Origin: M3007 sp031425155
GTDB taxonomy: Bacteria; Bacteroidota; Bacteroidia; Chitinophagales; Saprospiraceae
Length of the DNA: 64,000 bases
Direction: 5' to 3'
Assembly: GCA_031425155.1 (NCBI GenBank)
Contig: JANPIV010000093.1
Coordinates: forward strand, 3,621 to 67,620
Shown piece after piece: positions 1 to 9,314 of this stretch. The first letter of the stretch is position 1, and every line of letters starts with the position of its first letter. The notes below the pieces were generated by a model that was not told the origin of the DNA, ran no database searches, and saw only the letters and a program-made list of their open reading frames with translations. Position numbers and translations under genes: made by a program.

Positions 1-1
1 G

Positions 2-1381
2 CCCGCTTATTTCAATGATAATCAGCGGCAGGCCACCCGCGATGCCGGCAAACTGGCCGGACTGGATGTACTGCGGATCATCAATGAACCGACGGCGGCG
101 GCGCTGGCGTATGGAATTGGAGGAACTGGTGCCGAAATAGTTGCCGTGTACGACCTCGGCGGAGGCACCTTCGATCTCTCCATTCTTCGCATTCAGGATG
201 GTATATTTGAATTACTTTCTACCAATGGCGACACGTTTCTGGGCGGCGACGATTTTGACCGGGCGATCATAGATCACTGGTTGCAGCAACTGGGCCTGAC
301 GCCTGCTCAACTGGACGTAGACAAAACTTTGGGGCAAACCATACGTTTGTTGGCCGAACGGGCCAAAAAGCAACTTTCGGGTGCAGAAGTATTTGAAAGT
401 GAATTGAATGGACAAAAAATTAGATTGACGAAAACGGAGTTTGAAAGTCTCATTCAGCCCTTCATCCAGCGTACTTTGGATTGCTGCCGCAATGCCATGC
501 GTGATGCCAAACTGACACCAGCGCAAATAGAAAAAGTGGTGATGGTGGGCGGCAGTACGCAGGTGCCAGCGGTGAAAAAGGCAGTGGCCGACCTGTTTGG
601 CCGCCCGGTTTTTGACCAGGTAAATCCCTACGAAGTGGTCGCTTTGGGTGCGGCTATTCAGGCGGACGTGCTGGCGGGCAATCAGCAGGATATCCTGCTG
701 CTCGACGTGACGCCGCTCTCGCTGGGCATCGAAACGGTGGGCGGACTGATGGACACCATTATTCCGCGCAACACGAAAATACCCACCAAAGCTGGACGTC
801 AGTACACGACCAGCGTGGATGGGCAAAAGAACCTGAAAATCACCGTATTTCAGGGCGAACGCGATCTGGTGGAACATAACCGCAAACTCGGCGAATTCAT
901 CCTGCGCGACATCCCGCCAATGCCCGCCGGTCTGCCGAAAATTGATATTCAATTCATTCTCAATGCCGACGGGATTCTCACCGTGCGGGCGCGGGAACTG
1001 CGCAGCAACCTGGAACAACTCATCGAAATAAAGCCCACTTACGGCATCACCGAGGAGGAAATGGCCCTCATGCTGCTGGATAGCATTGCCCATGCCCAGG
1101 GCGATATGAAAGTCCGGGGCGTACTCGAGGCGCGGAATGAAGCCAATAACCTGCTGTTGAGCGGGCAGAAATTTTTGTCCCAGAACGACGAGATTCTTTC
1201 GGAAGTGGAGAAAACCATGACTATTAGCCTGCTGGAAGCCCTGCGGGTCGTTACTCAAGCCGACGACAAAGACGCCATTCACCGCGCCATCGAAGAGTTG
1301 AACACCTACACCATGCCGCTGGCGCACCGGGCGATGGATGCTACGGTGCGGACGGCGATGCAGGGGAAGAGTTTGGGGTAA
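2..1381 (+). CDS. hscA: Hsp70-type chaperone HscA, 5' end outside window
   Basis: ATP-dependent Hsp70 chaperone; the HscA branch helps transfer Fe-S clusters from the IscU scaffold. The frame is open from base 2, so about 460 C-terminal residues are visible. Directly seen are the Hsp70 signatures NEPTAAALAYG and YDLGGGTFDLS, then a substrate-binding domain with DVTPLSLGIET and a helical lid. The stretch ILRIQDGIFELLSTNGD followed by LGGDDFD, the lack of an acidic DnaK-like tail and the ending RAMDATVRTAM fit HscA better than DnaK. A GTG at 146 is internal, not the start. Neither hscB nor a ferredoxin gene lies in view, so the HscA rather than DnaK call rests on sequence character alone. Confidence 0.8.
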   Translation, partial: PAYFNDNQRQATRDAGKLAGLDVLRIINEPTAAALAYGIGGTGAEIVAVYDLGGGTFDLSILRIQDGIFELLSTNGDTFLGGDDFDRAIIDHWLQQLGLTPAQLDVDKTLGQTIRLLAERAKKQLSGAEVFESELNGQKIRLTKTEFESLIQPFIQRTLDCCRNAMRDAKLTPAQIEKVVMVGGSTQVPAVKKAVADLFGRPVFDQVNPYEVVALGAAIQADVLAGNQQDILLLDVTPLSLGIETVGGLMDTIIPRNTKIPTKAGRQYTTSVDGQKNLKITVFQGERDLVEHNRKLGEFILRDIPPMPAGLPKIDIQFILNADGILTVRARELRSNLEQLIEIKPTYGITEEEMALMLLDSIAHAQGDMKVRGVLEARNEANNLLLSGQKFLSQNDEILSEVEKTMTISLLEALRVVTQADDKDAIHRAIEELNTYTMPLAHRAMDATVRTAMQGKSLG

Positions 1382-1472
1382 CAATTAGTTGGTTATTACA
1401 AAATCTGTCCTATTTTTGTCCGTCAAAAGCACCTGTTTCTCTCACATTTCTCACCCCTCTCACCTCTCACGC

Positions 1473-2171
1473 ATGTACCCATCCTCTTTTTCGTCCGAAC
1501 AAACCCGCGTGGACAATGCCAATTTCATCTCCCGCGTCTATGCGTGGATGAGCCTGGCCCTGTTCCTGACGGCCATTACTTCTTTTATCGTCGCCTCTTC
1601 GCCGGGTTTGCTGAATGTCATTTTTGGCAATAAACTGGTCTTTTATGGGCTGATTATCGCTGAATTGGGCCTCGTTTTCTACCTTTCCTCCGCGCTGATG
1701 CGCCTGTCGGCCAACACCGCCACCGCTCTTTTTCTGGGCTACGCCATATTGAACGGTCTGACGATGGCCTTTATCTTTTTGATTTATACGGCCGGTTCCA
1801 TCGCCTCCACATTTCTGATTACGGCGGGTATTTTTGGGATTATGAGTGCTTATGGCTTTTATACCAAAAAGGACCTGACCACCATCGGCAACCTGTGTTT
1901 CATGGGCCTGATCGGTATTGTTTTGGCGAGTATTGTCAATATTTTTTGGCAGAACAGCACTTTTTACTGGATCACGACTTGCATCGGGGTGTTGGTATTC
2001 GTCGGCCTGATCGCCTACGATACCCAAAAACTGAAAACCCTGAACGAAATGCAGCAGGACGGCGTGGACAATAGCCACCAAAAATCTATTTACGGCGCAC
2101 TGACGCTTTATCTGGATTTTATCAACCTGTTCCTGATGTTGCTGCGTTTGTTTGGCGGCCGCCGGAACTAA
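1473..2171 (+). CDS. Bax inhibitor-1/YccA family membrane protein
   Basis: Integral membrane protein of 232 residues with about seven hydrophobic segments, matching the usual size of bacterial BI-1/YccA (TMBIM) proteins. Family members act as pH-sensitive ion leak channels or modulate membrane proteases; the role here is unknown. The C-terminal part has the family pattern LIAYDTQKLK and ends with TLYLDFINLFLMLLRLFG, typical of this family. The frame stays open upstream to 1389, but the leader there is low-complexity and un-protein-like. The ATG at 1473 (MYPSSFSSEQ) gives the expected cytosolic N-terminus. Confidence 0.88.
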   Translation: MYPSSFSSEQTRVDNANFISRVYAWMSLALFLTAITSFIVASSPGLLNVIFGNKLVFYGLIIAELGLVFYLSSALMRLSANTATALFLGYAILNGLTMAFIFLIYTAGSIASTFLITAGIFGIMSAYGFYTKKDLTTIGNLCFMGLIGIVLASIVNIFWQNSTFYWITTCIGVLVFVGLIAYDTQKLKTLNEMQQDGVDNSHQKSIYGALTLYLDFINLFLMLLRLFGGRRN

Positions 2172-2290
2172 AATGTTGCCCAACTGCTCATGGGTTGGCA
2201 AAATAATGGCTAAAAGAAATACGATAATTTGTGTTGACAAGTTATCGTATTTCAATTTTAGACCTTCGATGGGCTATCAAAGCAAACATC

Positions 2291-2788
2291 ATGGCCTTCC
2301 TGAAAACCTTCTGGAGCGAAGACTATCATTACTATTCCAGCCAATCGGTACCGGCACTACGGGCAGATATAAAAGCTCTTATGGAGCAACCGTGGAGTTG
2401 GGATATGCACCCTCGGGGATATTTTATTGGGGAGGACGTGTTTCACCTGTCGCACCAATTTGCCTTTAAAGGCGGGCACTTTCTTGGAAACACTTCCGAT
2501 CTGACCGGACAAATTTTTCCGGGCCAGCAGCGAACCATCGTGCGTTTTTCCGTCCGCCCCAATCCGGTATTCGCGTTCTTCTTTTTTTTGACTCTGCTAT
2601 TTTTACCGTTTATTATTACTGGCACGGGTATGGAAGGTAATAGTAGTCTGGTGGCGCGGATTGTGTTGTCGTGTTTATGCCCGATCATACCGTTCGCGTA
2701 TGCTTATTTTGCCAAGCATAATCTCAAAGACCGGTTCATTTCCATATTTCAATTGTTTCCATTGTCCGAAGAGGAAGACACTTACTAA
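2291..2788 (+). CDS. Hypothetical small membrane protein
   Basis: A 165-residue protein I do not recognise. The N-terminal 95 residues are soluble and aromatic-rich (EDYHYYSSQS, WSWDMHPRGYF). Two hydrophobic segments follow, FAFFFFLTLLFLPFIIT and a second near IVLSCLCPIIPFAYAYF, then an acidic tail SEEEDTY. The start at 2291 (MAFLKTFW) is preferred over upstream in-frame starts, whose leader does not look like protein. It lies between the BI-1 gene and a DUF1573 lipoprotein on the same strand, 20 bases before the latter, so co-transcription is plausible. Confidence 0.6.
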   Translation: MAFLKTFWSEDYHYYSSQSVPALRADIKALMEQPWSWDMHPRGYFIGEDVFHLSHQFAFKGGHFLGNTSDLTGQIFPGQQRTIVRFSVRPNPVFAFFFFLTLLFLPFIITGTGMEGNSSLVARIVLSCLCPIIPFAYAYFAKHNLKDRFISIFQLFPLSEEEDTY

Positions 2789-2808
2789 CCATTAAAGCGG
2801 TTTATTGC

Positions 2809-3237
2809 ATGATAAGATTATTGGTCCCATTATTCAGTCTGACTCTATTGATGGCCTGCCAAACCACCCAGCAAGCCCAAAGCCCTACCCTTGCTCCCTC
2901 TCCCAAAGCGGCGACCGATCTGGTGACCTGGGATAAGAAACTCGTGGAATTGGGCAAAGTAAAAAAAGGCGAAAAGCGCAGCATGGCTTTTGAATTCACC
3001 AACACGTCCGGGGTGGATGTGCAACTGGAAGGTGTGTCAGCCTGCGATTGTACCACGGTGGATTATCCGCGCACCGTCATTCCGCCGAATGGTAAAGGCC
3101 ATCTGGATGTGGTGTTTGATTCCACCGAAAAAGACGCCTCGGAGAAAATTGATATTGACCTCATTTTCAAAAATACCGATGCCGCTGGCAACCCGCGGAT
3201 TGAACGGGTGTCGTATAGTTTTGAATTGATGAAATAG
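2809..3237 (+). CDS. DUF1573 domain lipoprotein
   Basis: A 142-residue predicted lipoprotein: the signal peptide ends in a lipobox (LLMAC, Cys17), so it is likely anchored facing the periplasm or surface. The rest is one DUF1573/Ig-like beta-sandwich unit with the family landmarks ELGKVKKGE, FEFTNTSG and the ACDCTTVDYP loop. DUF1573 proteins are abundant in Bacteroidota and have no settled function. It is the last gene of the forward run and is followed by the convergent secreted protein at 3401. Confidence 0.8.
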   Translation: MIRLLVPLFSLTLLMACQTTQQAQSPTLAPSPKAATDLVTWDKKLVELGKVKKGEKRSMAFEFTNTSGVDVQLEGVSACDCTTVDYPRTVIPPNGKGHLDVVFDSTEKDASEKIDIDLIFKNTDAAGNPRIERVSYSFELMK

Positions 3238-3310
3238 CGGAGTATTCTCTCCCAATAAAAATCGGGATGTCGCTGCGCTCCATTTGGTCTTAAGGAACGT
3301 GTAAAAAACA

Positions 3311-3340
3311 GCAGCCACCCCGAAAAATCGGAGTGGCTGC
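3311..3340 (-). terminator. Rho-independent terminator of the 3401-5134 gene
   Basis: A 13-bp stem (GCAGCCACCCCGA pairing with TCGGAGTGGCTGC through one wobble) with an AAAA loop. On the minus strand it is followed by a T-rich run (the plus strand reads GTAAAAAACA just left of the stem). It lies about 60 bases after the stop of the minus-strand gene and may also stop transcription from the plus side. Confidence 0.75.
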
Positions 3341-3400
3341 TTGCTGTAAAGCGAAACCTGTTTTCCCGTTATTTTCTAAAAACGGGTGTATCGGTGTACA

Positions 3401-5134
3401 TTAGTGGCACACCGCTACTTTACGCATCGTGTTACCTTCTTTGGTGCTCACCTGCACGAGGTAAGTACCGGAAGGCAGTGCGCTCACGTTGAACGAAGTC
3501 TGACCGTTCTGGAAGTTTTTCAGCAGCTGGGTGCTGACAATCCGACCCGACCAGTCAATCAGCGACACCATTACGTGGTCGTTCACTTTCGACAGGTTCA
3601 GGTCCAGGCGGATCTGGTCGTTGGCCGGGTTCGGGCTGATCGCTACCTTGGAATCTTCCAGGATATTGTTCACTTTCACCAGATTGGCTGGGTAGCCTTC
3701 CATTTGCAGACGATTGATGAGAATAGCACCGGCAATACCGCTGTAAAACTGATCCAATTCCAGCGGCGTGGAAGGGAAATTCAGGTAGTACTCATCCAGA
3801 GATTTACTCAAAAAGACCGGAGTGCCGGTAGTGCTGTTCAAGGCACTGTACAGGATGGACAAATAATAAGGGTGACGAGGTTTTAAAGTAACCGGTCCGC
3901 CCGTGGAGAAGTCGGATAGTTCGATGGTCAGCAGCGAATCCACTGGTTCCGCACCCGTCATGGTGTAAGTGCCAAAACCCACCTGTCCGCTGGCGTCCAG
4001 ATCAGCAAAACCGGCCGTCAAGTCAATGGTTCCGTCATCATCCGCATCACCATCATACAAAATCACCGCAATTTCGTCCGCGCCATTGCCGGCCACCGCT
4101 GCGGCATTGGCAATACCGAATGTAGCATAGGAGGCTGTACCACCATTCGGGCCACTGAAATACAAGGCACCGGTTTGCTCCTGGAAAGTGGTAAATGCCG
4201 TGCCTGGGTTATAACCGCCCGGGGAAACCGTCAGGTTGTCAGTGGCAAAGGTGTAAGGCGTGTGATAGAAAGAACGTCTTACAGAATCGCGGGATTCCGT
4301 GTAAACATTATTGCTATAGATCACCTCGAAACGGCCCAATACTGATGGTGGCAAATAAGCGGGGAAGTAATAGAAAGAATCCAGACCAGCAGTCACATCA
4401 TTCAGGGTGGAAGTGATGGTCGTTACATTGCCGCCCGGCTCTTTAATGTCCATTTTCAATACGACATTGTTTTGGCTGACGGTGTCCCGGTTGACATAAC
4501 GGACTCCCATAAAATTCAGGCTATCCACCTGGCTGACCGGAGTAGCGTAGTGAAAAGCGGCTGCCGGACTATACAGACGCGGGAGGACTATACAAATTTC
4601 AATGGACTTACCACTGCTGATGGCTGCATCAAATGTTGCTCCGATGTCACGCCCTATGGAAATAGCCGGAATAGTAACTTGGGCACCCACTGCACCAGGC
4701 CCCATAGAAATAGAAGTACAGCCATTATCCGCAGCATTAGCGAAATGGTTCACGATAATAACGAACGAAGCCCCGGCTTTTTCAGCATTCAGAGTCTTCA
4801 GACCAAACTCGCATACGCCCCGGCGGATCAATACGACTTTTCCGCTGAGGTCTGCGGTAATACTGTCGCAAGCCAGCGAATCGGGCGTAATATCCTGTGC
4901 CCATAATACACCACCTGTATAGCAGGTATCTTTGGTTACGTCTGCCCCAAAGGCAGCATAACCCCAACCGCAGTCACCGTACGGGTATTCTGTTACGGCG
5001 CCATCAATGACCACCCGCAGCAAAAAGCCGTCATTTTGAGTACCATCACCTTGTGCTTTTAAGGTGGTAATTGCCGCCAGTTGCATCAGTACGAGCAAAG
5101 CAATAGCGGGAAAAAGTGTAAATTTTCGTTGCAT
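3401..5134 (-). CDS. Secreted PA-domain protein with T9SS sorting domain (copy 1)
   Basis: A 577-residue extracellular protein. Signal peptide MQRKFTLFPAIALLVLM ends near residue 27. A protease-associated (PA) domain around residues 95-200 shows GKVVLIRRGVCEFGLK and the later IPAISIGRDIG. A beta-rich middle follows, then a type A T9SS C-terminal domain (ISPNPANDQIRLDL, GRIVSTQLL, LPSGTYLVQV). No protease domain accompanies the PA domain, so it is probably an adhesin or cell-surface polymer rather than an enzyme (inference). It is the same length as the neighbouring 5340-7073 gene and is plainly its tandem duplicate. Both end unusually in VAVCH rather than in a basic residue. Confidence 0.88.
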   Translation of the reverse strand: MQRKFTLFPAIALLVLMQLAAITTLKAQGDGTQNDGFLLRVVIDGAVTEYPYGDCGWGYAAFGADVTKDTCYTGGVLWAQDITPDSLACDSITADLSGKVVLIRRGVCEFGLKTLNAEKAGASFVIIVNHFANAADNGCTSISMGPGAVGAQVTIPAISIGRDIGATFDAAISSGKSIEICIVLPRLYSPAAAFHYATPVSQVDSLNFMGVRYVNRDTVSQNNVVLKMDIKEPGGNVTTITSTLNDVTAGLDSFYYFPAYLPPSVLGRFEVIYSNNVYTESRDSVRRSFYHTPYTFATDNLTVSPGGYNPGTAFTTFQEQTGALYFSGPNGGTASYATFGIANAAAVAGNGADEIAVILYDGDADDDGTIDLTAGFADLDASGQVGFGTYTMTGAEPVDSLLTIELSDFSTGGPVTLKPRHPYYLSILYSALNSTTGTPVFLSKSLDEYYLNFPSTPLELDQFYSGIAGAILINRLQMEGYPANLVKVNNILEDSKVAISPNPANDQIRLDLNLSKVNDHVMVSLIDWSGRIVSTQLLKNFQNGQTSFNVSALPSGTYLVQVSTKEGNTMRKVAVCH

Positions 5135-5175
5135 AATCAGTAAACAGGTTAAGTATTCATGAAATGTTTGTTGTG

Positions 5176-5205
5176 CAAAGATAAATGCTTTTGGTATTTA
5201 CCAAA
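5176..5205 (-). promoter_or_regulatory. Promoter of the 3401-5134 gene
   Basis: Reading the minus strand, a TTTG -33 element (5202-5205) and a TATCTTTG -7 element (5176-5183) are separated by 18 bases, a good match to the Bacteroidota vegetative consensus TTTG-N17-20-TAnnTTTG. It lies about 40 bases before the start codon. Confidence 0.7.
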
Positions 5206-5270
5206 ATAATTAGCGGTAGTATGTCTATCAACGTCATTTATAACTTTCACTATTATCTTAAAACAAAAAA

Positions 5271-5296
5271 CCTCCCGTGCAAGATCGCACGGGAGG
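5271..5296 (-). terminator. Rho-independent terminator of the 5340-7073 gene
   Basis: A perfect 10-bp stem (CCTCCCGTGC with GCACGGGAGG) and a six-base loop. On the minus strand a T-rich tract follows (plus-strand AAAACAAAAAA at its left). It separates the two tandem paralogues, so each is its own transcription unit. Confidence 0.85.
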
Positions 5297-5339
5297 CTTT
5301 TATTAATAATGAATCAGGCCTATTGGCCCTCATCCAGAT

Positions 5340-7073
5340 TTAGTGGCACACCGCTACTTTACGCATCGTGTTACCTTCTTTGGTGCTCACCTGCACCAGA
5401 TAAGTACCGGAAGGCAGTGCGCTCACGTTGAACGAAGTCTGACCGTTCTGGAAATTTTTCAGCAGTTGCGTGCTGACAATCCGGCCCGTCCAGTCAATCA
5501 GCGATACCACGACTTTGTCATTCACTTGCGACAGGTTCACATCCAGACGGATCTGGTCGTTAGCCGGGTTCGGGCTGATGGCTACCTTGGAATCTTCCAG
5601 GATATTATTCACTTTCACCAGATTGGCCGGGTAGCCTTCCAGTTGCAGCCGCTCGATGATAATAGCACCGGTAATACCACTGTAGAATTGATCCAGTTGA
5701 ACCGGAGTGGTTGGGAAATTCAGGTAGTTCACCTCGGTAGAGTTGCTGAAAGCCACTGGCGTACCCGTAGTGCTGTTCAGCGCGCTGTAAAGCAGCGACA
5801 GGTAGTAGGGGTGACGTGGTTTCAGCGTGACCGGGCCGCCGGTAGAGAAGTCCGACAATTCCACCGTGACCAGCGTGTCAACTGGTTCCGTACCCGTCAT
5901 GGTGTAAGTACCAAAGCCTACTTGTCCGCTGGCGTCCAGATCGGCAAAACCAGCCGTCAGGTCCAGTACATTATCATCATCCACGTCTGCATCGTACAAA
6001 ATCACGGCAATTTCGTCCGCACCCGTTCCGGCTACTGCCGCAGCATTGGCAATACCAAACGTACCATACGAAGCCACCCCACCGTTCGGGCCGCTGAAGT
6101 ACAGGGCAGCGAATTGCTCCTGCAGGTTGATGAACTGCGCAGCAGTTGGCAATACTCCCAATGGGTCAACCGACAAATTATCGGAAGCAAACGTGTAGGG
6201 CGTGTGCTGGAAAGAAACGCGTACGGAGTCGCGTGGTTCCGTGTAAACGCTGTTACTGAAAGTCACATCAAAACGGCCCAGTACAGCCGGTGGCAGGTAA
6301 GCCGGGAAGTACACCAACGTATCCAGACCGGCGGTCACGTTAGCCAGCGTAGCGGTCAGGGTCGTCACATTACCACCTGGTTCTTTAATATCGGCTTTCA
6401 GCACTACACCGGTTTGGTCAGCCTCGGAGCGGTTCACATAGTGTACGGTGATGTAAGGCAAGGTATCCACCTGGCTCACCGGAGTAGCGTAGTGGGAGGC
6501 TACGGTGGCATCGAACAAACGTGGGAACACAAAGCAGATGTCAATAGACTTACCAGCCTGCACAGCGGCATCCAGTTCTTCACCGATATCACGGCCTACT
6601 TGAACAGCCGGAATAGTGACCAATTCACCATTCGTACCCGAAGCCATATTAGTGATCGTACAACCATTGTCCGCAGCGGTATTATAGTGGTTGACAATGA
6701 TGGCCAACACCGCACCCGCTTCCTGAGCATAGAAGGCCTTCAGGCTGAAGTTGCAAACGCCACGGCGCAGCAAGGCCACTTTGCCAGTCAGGTCTTGGGT
6801 AATGGTATCGCAGGCCAGCGAGTCAGGCGTAATGTCCTGTCCCCACACCACGCCATCACCCAAGCAGGTATCCGAAAGGATTTCTGCGCCGAAGGCGGCG
6901 TAGCCGTAGCCACAGTCGGCATTCGCATAGTCTTTAGACACACCGTCAATGGTAATACGCAGCAAAAAGCCGTCACCTTGGGTGCCAATCTGGGCATGGA
7001 GCGTAGTAAGGGTTGCCAGTTGCATCAGCGCGAGCAGAGCAATGGCAGGGAAAAGTGTAAATTTCCGTTGCAT
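5340..7073 (-). CDS. Secreted PA-domain protein with T9SS sorting domain (copy 2)
   Basis: A 577-residue paralogue of the 3401-5134 product with the same order: signal peptide (MQRKFTLFPAIALLALM), PA domain (GKVALLRRGVCNFSLK, IPAVQVGRDIG), beta-rich middle with near-shared blocks such as LYFSGPNGG and FADLDASGQVGFG, and a type A T9SS sorting domain ending VAVCH. The two copies are nearly identical at both ends and more diverged in the middle. A TATCTTTG box (minus strand, 7116-7123) lies just upstream and a strong terminator downstream. The large open frame on the opposite strand is a codon-bias shadow. Function beyond secretion and surface attachment cannot be stated. Confidence 0.88.
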   Translation of the reverse strand: MQRKFTLFPAIALLALMQLATLTTLHAQIGTQGDGFLLRITIDGVSKDYANADCGYGYAAFGAEILSDTCLGDGVVWGQDITPDSLACDTITQDLTGKVALLRRGVCNFSLKAFYAQEAGAVLAIIVNHYNTAADNGCTITNMASGTNGELVTIPAVQVGRDIGEELDAAVQAGKSIDICFVFPRLFDATVASHYATPVSQVDTLPYITVHYVNRSEADQTGVVLKADIKEPGGNVTTLTATLANVTAGLDTLVYFPAYLPPAVLGRFDVTFSNSVYTEPRDSVRVSFQHTPYTFASDNLSVDPLGVLPTAAQFINLQEQFAALYFSGPNGGVASYGTFGIANAAAVAGTGADEIAVILYDADVDDDNVLDLTAGFADLDASGQVGFGTYTMTGTEPVDTLVTVELSDFSTGGPVTLKPRHPYYLSLLYSALNSTTGTPVAFSNSTEVNYLNFPTTPVQLDQFYSGITGAIIIERLQLEGYPANLVKVNNILEDSKVAISPNPANDQIRLDVNLSQVNDKVVVSLIDWTGRIVSTQLLKNFQNGQTSFNVSALPSGTYLVQVSTKEGNTMRKVAVCH

Positions 7074-7115
7074 AATCAGTAAACTGGTTTAAGTATTCAT
7101 GAAATGTTTGTCGGG

Positions 7116-7123
7116 CAAAGATA
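7116..7123 (-). promoter_or_regulatory. -7 box upstream of the 5340-7073 gene
   Basis: Minus-strand TATCTTTG, matching TAnnTTTG, about 45 bases before the start codon and in the same position as in the paralogous gene. No clear -33 partner is seen at the usual spacing. Confidence 0.5.
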
Positions 7124-7290
7124 GACGCCTTGTCCAATTATTAATTATTTTTAGATGGATTGGGGCATTTTTACTTTTTTTGAACCGCTTTGGCCCGGCT
7201 ATTCTCCTAAAAACTACCATTTTGTGCCATCGTTTTGCCCATTTTTGACCGACAATTCTACTATTCGTACACTTTTCCAAACAAATTGAC

Positions 7291-9228
7291 ATGTTCAAAA
7301 ATTACACATTCGTGATGTTAGCGTTGCTGCTCACCGGCACGGCCATCGCCCAAAGTGGTGCGGAACGCCGGTTGGCCCAGGTTCCTACCCCGCAGCCCAA
7401 GCTGGTGGAACGCCCATTGTACGCCTTTGAAACCAATGTGCCGGAGCTGGCGGACCCACACGCATTCGTCCAGTCGGGCGTCAATTACCGCAATCTGGAA
7501 GAAGTAGCCGGCTTGACCCGCTGGGATGCCCAGTGGTATGGCTGTGGGTCGCGGCGTATTTATGCCAATCCGGCGGGTGAGCCGGTGGCGACCTGGCTGT
7601 TCAGCCTGCAATCCAGTGGTTTTTCTGATCGTGGCACGGGCTATAACGTACGCAGCGGCGGCAGCTGGCCCGCCGTCACCCAGCGTGCGGAAGCAATACG
7701 TACCGGCTTCCCTTCGGCGACTATCCTGGGTGACGGCACCGAAATTATTATCAGTCACACCACCGCAGTCACACCTTTCAAACTCTGGATGGCCCGCAAA
7801 GCCCCCGGCGCAACCACCTGGACGGAAGCTGCGCTGCCTGGCCCCACGGGTGTTTCTATGCTCTGGCCCAAGATCGCGGTAGGCGGCCCCGACAATCAGA
7901 CGTTGCACGTTATCGGCATTACGGCTCCGGTGGGCGGCACTACTTTTGGTCAGGTCTATAAAGGACTGAATGGCCATGTTCTGTATTATCGCTCTACCGA
8001 TGGCGGCCTGACCTGGGATCAGCAGGATGTGGTCATTCCGGGGCTGGACAGCAGCCGTTACGCCGGTTTTGGGGCCGATTCTTACACCATAGATGCCTCC
8101 GGCAATGGGGTCGCCATAGCGGTGTTTCCTAATTGGAATGATGTAAGAGTCTATAAATCCGTGGATAATGGCGACTCGTGGTCGGACCTGCAAGTGCTGG
8201 ATTTCCCGGATGCGGTGGAAAATTACGATCCCCAGCCCGGCTTTATGTACACCGTGGATGACGTGCCGCTGGATACTTTAGCACCCGATTCATTGGCGAT
8301 TCGTACCCACGACGGCTTTGGGGCGGTGCTGATAGATGAGAATCAGGAAGTACACGCCTGGTTCGGACGGATGTACGTGACCGACGCTGACTTTACGGAT
8401 ACCCTTTCCAGCTATTATCCGACCATAAATGGCCTGTATTACTGGAAAGAAAGTTTTGGGGCCAACAATCCGCAGATCATCACCGGCGCATTCGACTACG
8501 ATGGCGACGGCCAGTTGGCTATTGCTTCGCTGACGGAGTTGGCCAGTTATAATGGCTCCAATCTGTCCAGTTTTCCGGCGGTTGGCACGGACAATGACGG
8601 CAATATATATCTGGTGTATTCGGCCATCCATGAACTTTACCGGACGGGTTCGGCACCGGATCAGTTTTATCGCCACTTATACGCCATGAAATCCACGGAC
8701 GGCGGCACTACCTGGGGCGATGCGCTGGAACTGACCGACGAACCTTACGTGATCCCTGATCTGGCTCCGTTTATTGAGTGCGTGTATCCGTCCGTGCCGC
8801 GCCACATCGGCGACCAGTTGTGGGTGTTGTATCAGCAGGATTATCTGCCCGGTTCCAATGTGTTGAACAACAACCATCCTTCGGAAGAAAACAGCATGAT
8901 GTGGGTAGCGGTAGAAAAAGACAGCATCGCCCAAGCCCTGGTCGGCACCTTCGAGGCTCCGCAGGCCGACCCGACTTTTGCCATGCGTTTGGCCCCTAAT
9001 CCGGCTACGACGACGGCCCGCTTATCACTGCAACTGGCTGGTACGGCACCCGCCCGCGTGGAAGTGTTCGATGTACTGGGTCGTCCGGTGCAGCGGCTCG
9101 AATTGGGCACGGTGACTGGCCAGCGTGCGGTGGATTTGAGTGCTGCGCAGCTGGCGGCGGGTACGTACTGGGTGCGTGTCACCGAGGGTGCGCGGTTTGG
9201 CGTGACGAAGTTGGTGGTGGAACGGTAG
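7291..9228 (+). CDS. Secreted BNR/sialidase-like propeller protein with T9SS sorting domain
   Basis: A 645-residue exported protein: signal peptide MFKNYTFVMLALLLTGTAIA followed by QSGAERR, then a large beta-propeller-like region. It carries Asp-box-type motifs (STDGGLTWDQQD, SVDNGDSWSDL, STDGGTTWGDAL) of the BNR/sialidase fold. A type A T9SS domain closes it (APNPATTTARLSL, VEVFDVLGRPVQ, LAAGTYWVRV). Asp boxes are structural and do not prove sialidase activity, and no arginine triad could be assigned. It is transcribed divergently from the PA-domain pair. Confidence 0.82.
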   Translation: MFKNYTFVMLALLLTGTAIAQSGAERRLAQVPTPQPKLVERPLYAFETNVPELADPHAFVQSGVNYRNLEEVAGLTRWDAQWYGCGSRRIYANPAGEPVATWLFSLQSSGFSDRGTGYNVRSGGSWPAVTQRAEAIRTGFPSATILGDGTEIIISHTTAVTPFKLWMARKAPGATTWTEAALPGPTGVSMLWPKIAVGGPDNQTLHVIGITAPVGGTTFGQVYKGLNGHVLYYRSTDGGLTWDQQDVVIPGLDSSRYAGFGADSYTIDASGNGVAIAVFPNWNDVRVYKSVDNGDSWSDLQVLDFPDAVENYDPQPGFMYTVDDVPLDTLAPDSLAIRTHDGFGAVLIDENQEVHAWFGRMYVTDADFTDTLSSYYPTINGLYYWKESFGANNPQIITGAFDYDGDGQLAIASLTELASYNGSNLSSFPAVGTDNDGNIYLVYSAIHELYRTGSAPDQFYRHLYAMKSTDGGTTWGDALELTDEPYVIPDLAPFIECVYPSVPRHIGDQLWVLYQQDYLPGSNVLNNNHPSEENSMMWVAVEKDSIAQALVGTFEAPQADPTFAMRLAPNPATTTARLSLQLAGTAPARVEVFDVLGRPVQRLELGTVTGQRAVDLSAAQLAAGTYWVRVTEGARFGVTKLVVER

Positions 9229-9234
9229 GGGACA

Positions 9235-9314
9235 TTTGTCATCCTGACGGGAACCGTCCACGTCACGGCGTGTACCGCGACGAGGACGGTTCCCGATTTT
9301 ATCGGGATGACAAA
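9235..9314. repeat. TGTCAT-ended hairpin repeat
   Basis: An 80-bp imperfect palindrome with outer arms TTTGTCATCC/GGGATGACAAA and inner arms GGGAACCGTCC/GGACGGTTCCC. It begins six bases after the stop of the 7291 gene. A half copy follows near 9359-9386 (TTGTCATTCCGCAGGAATCC). It belongs to a family with similar ends also at 13979, 27560 and 45900. The rest of the 9229-9588 gap shows no gene. Confidence 0.7.

Noticed and set aside
2152..2469. A 105-residue plus-strand frame over the small membrane protein
   Set aside because: It overlaps the 2291-2788 gene in another frame, and the latter has membrane segments and a better start.
5343..7082. A 579-residue open frame on the plus strand
   Set aside because: It lies exactly opposite the clear T9SS cargo gene, has His/Arg/Gln-rich composition and no recognisable domain. 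It is a shadow of GC-rich codons.
7291..9228. Calling the BNR-motif protein a sialidase
   Set aside because: Asp-box motifs are structural and found in many propellers; the catalytic arginine triad and nucleophile could not be placed.
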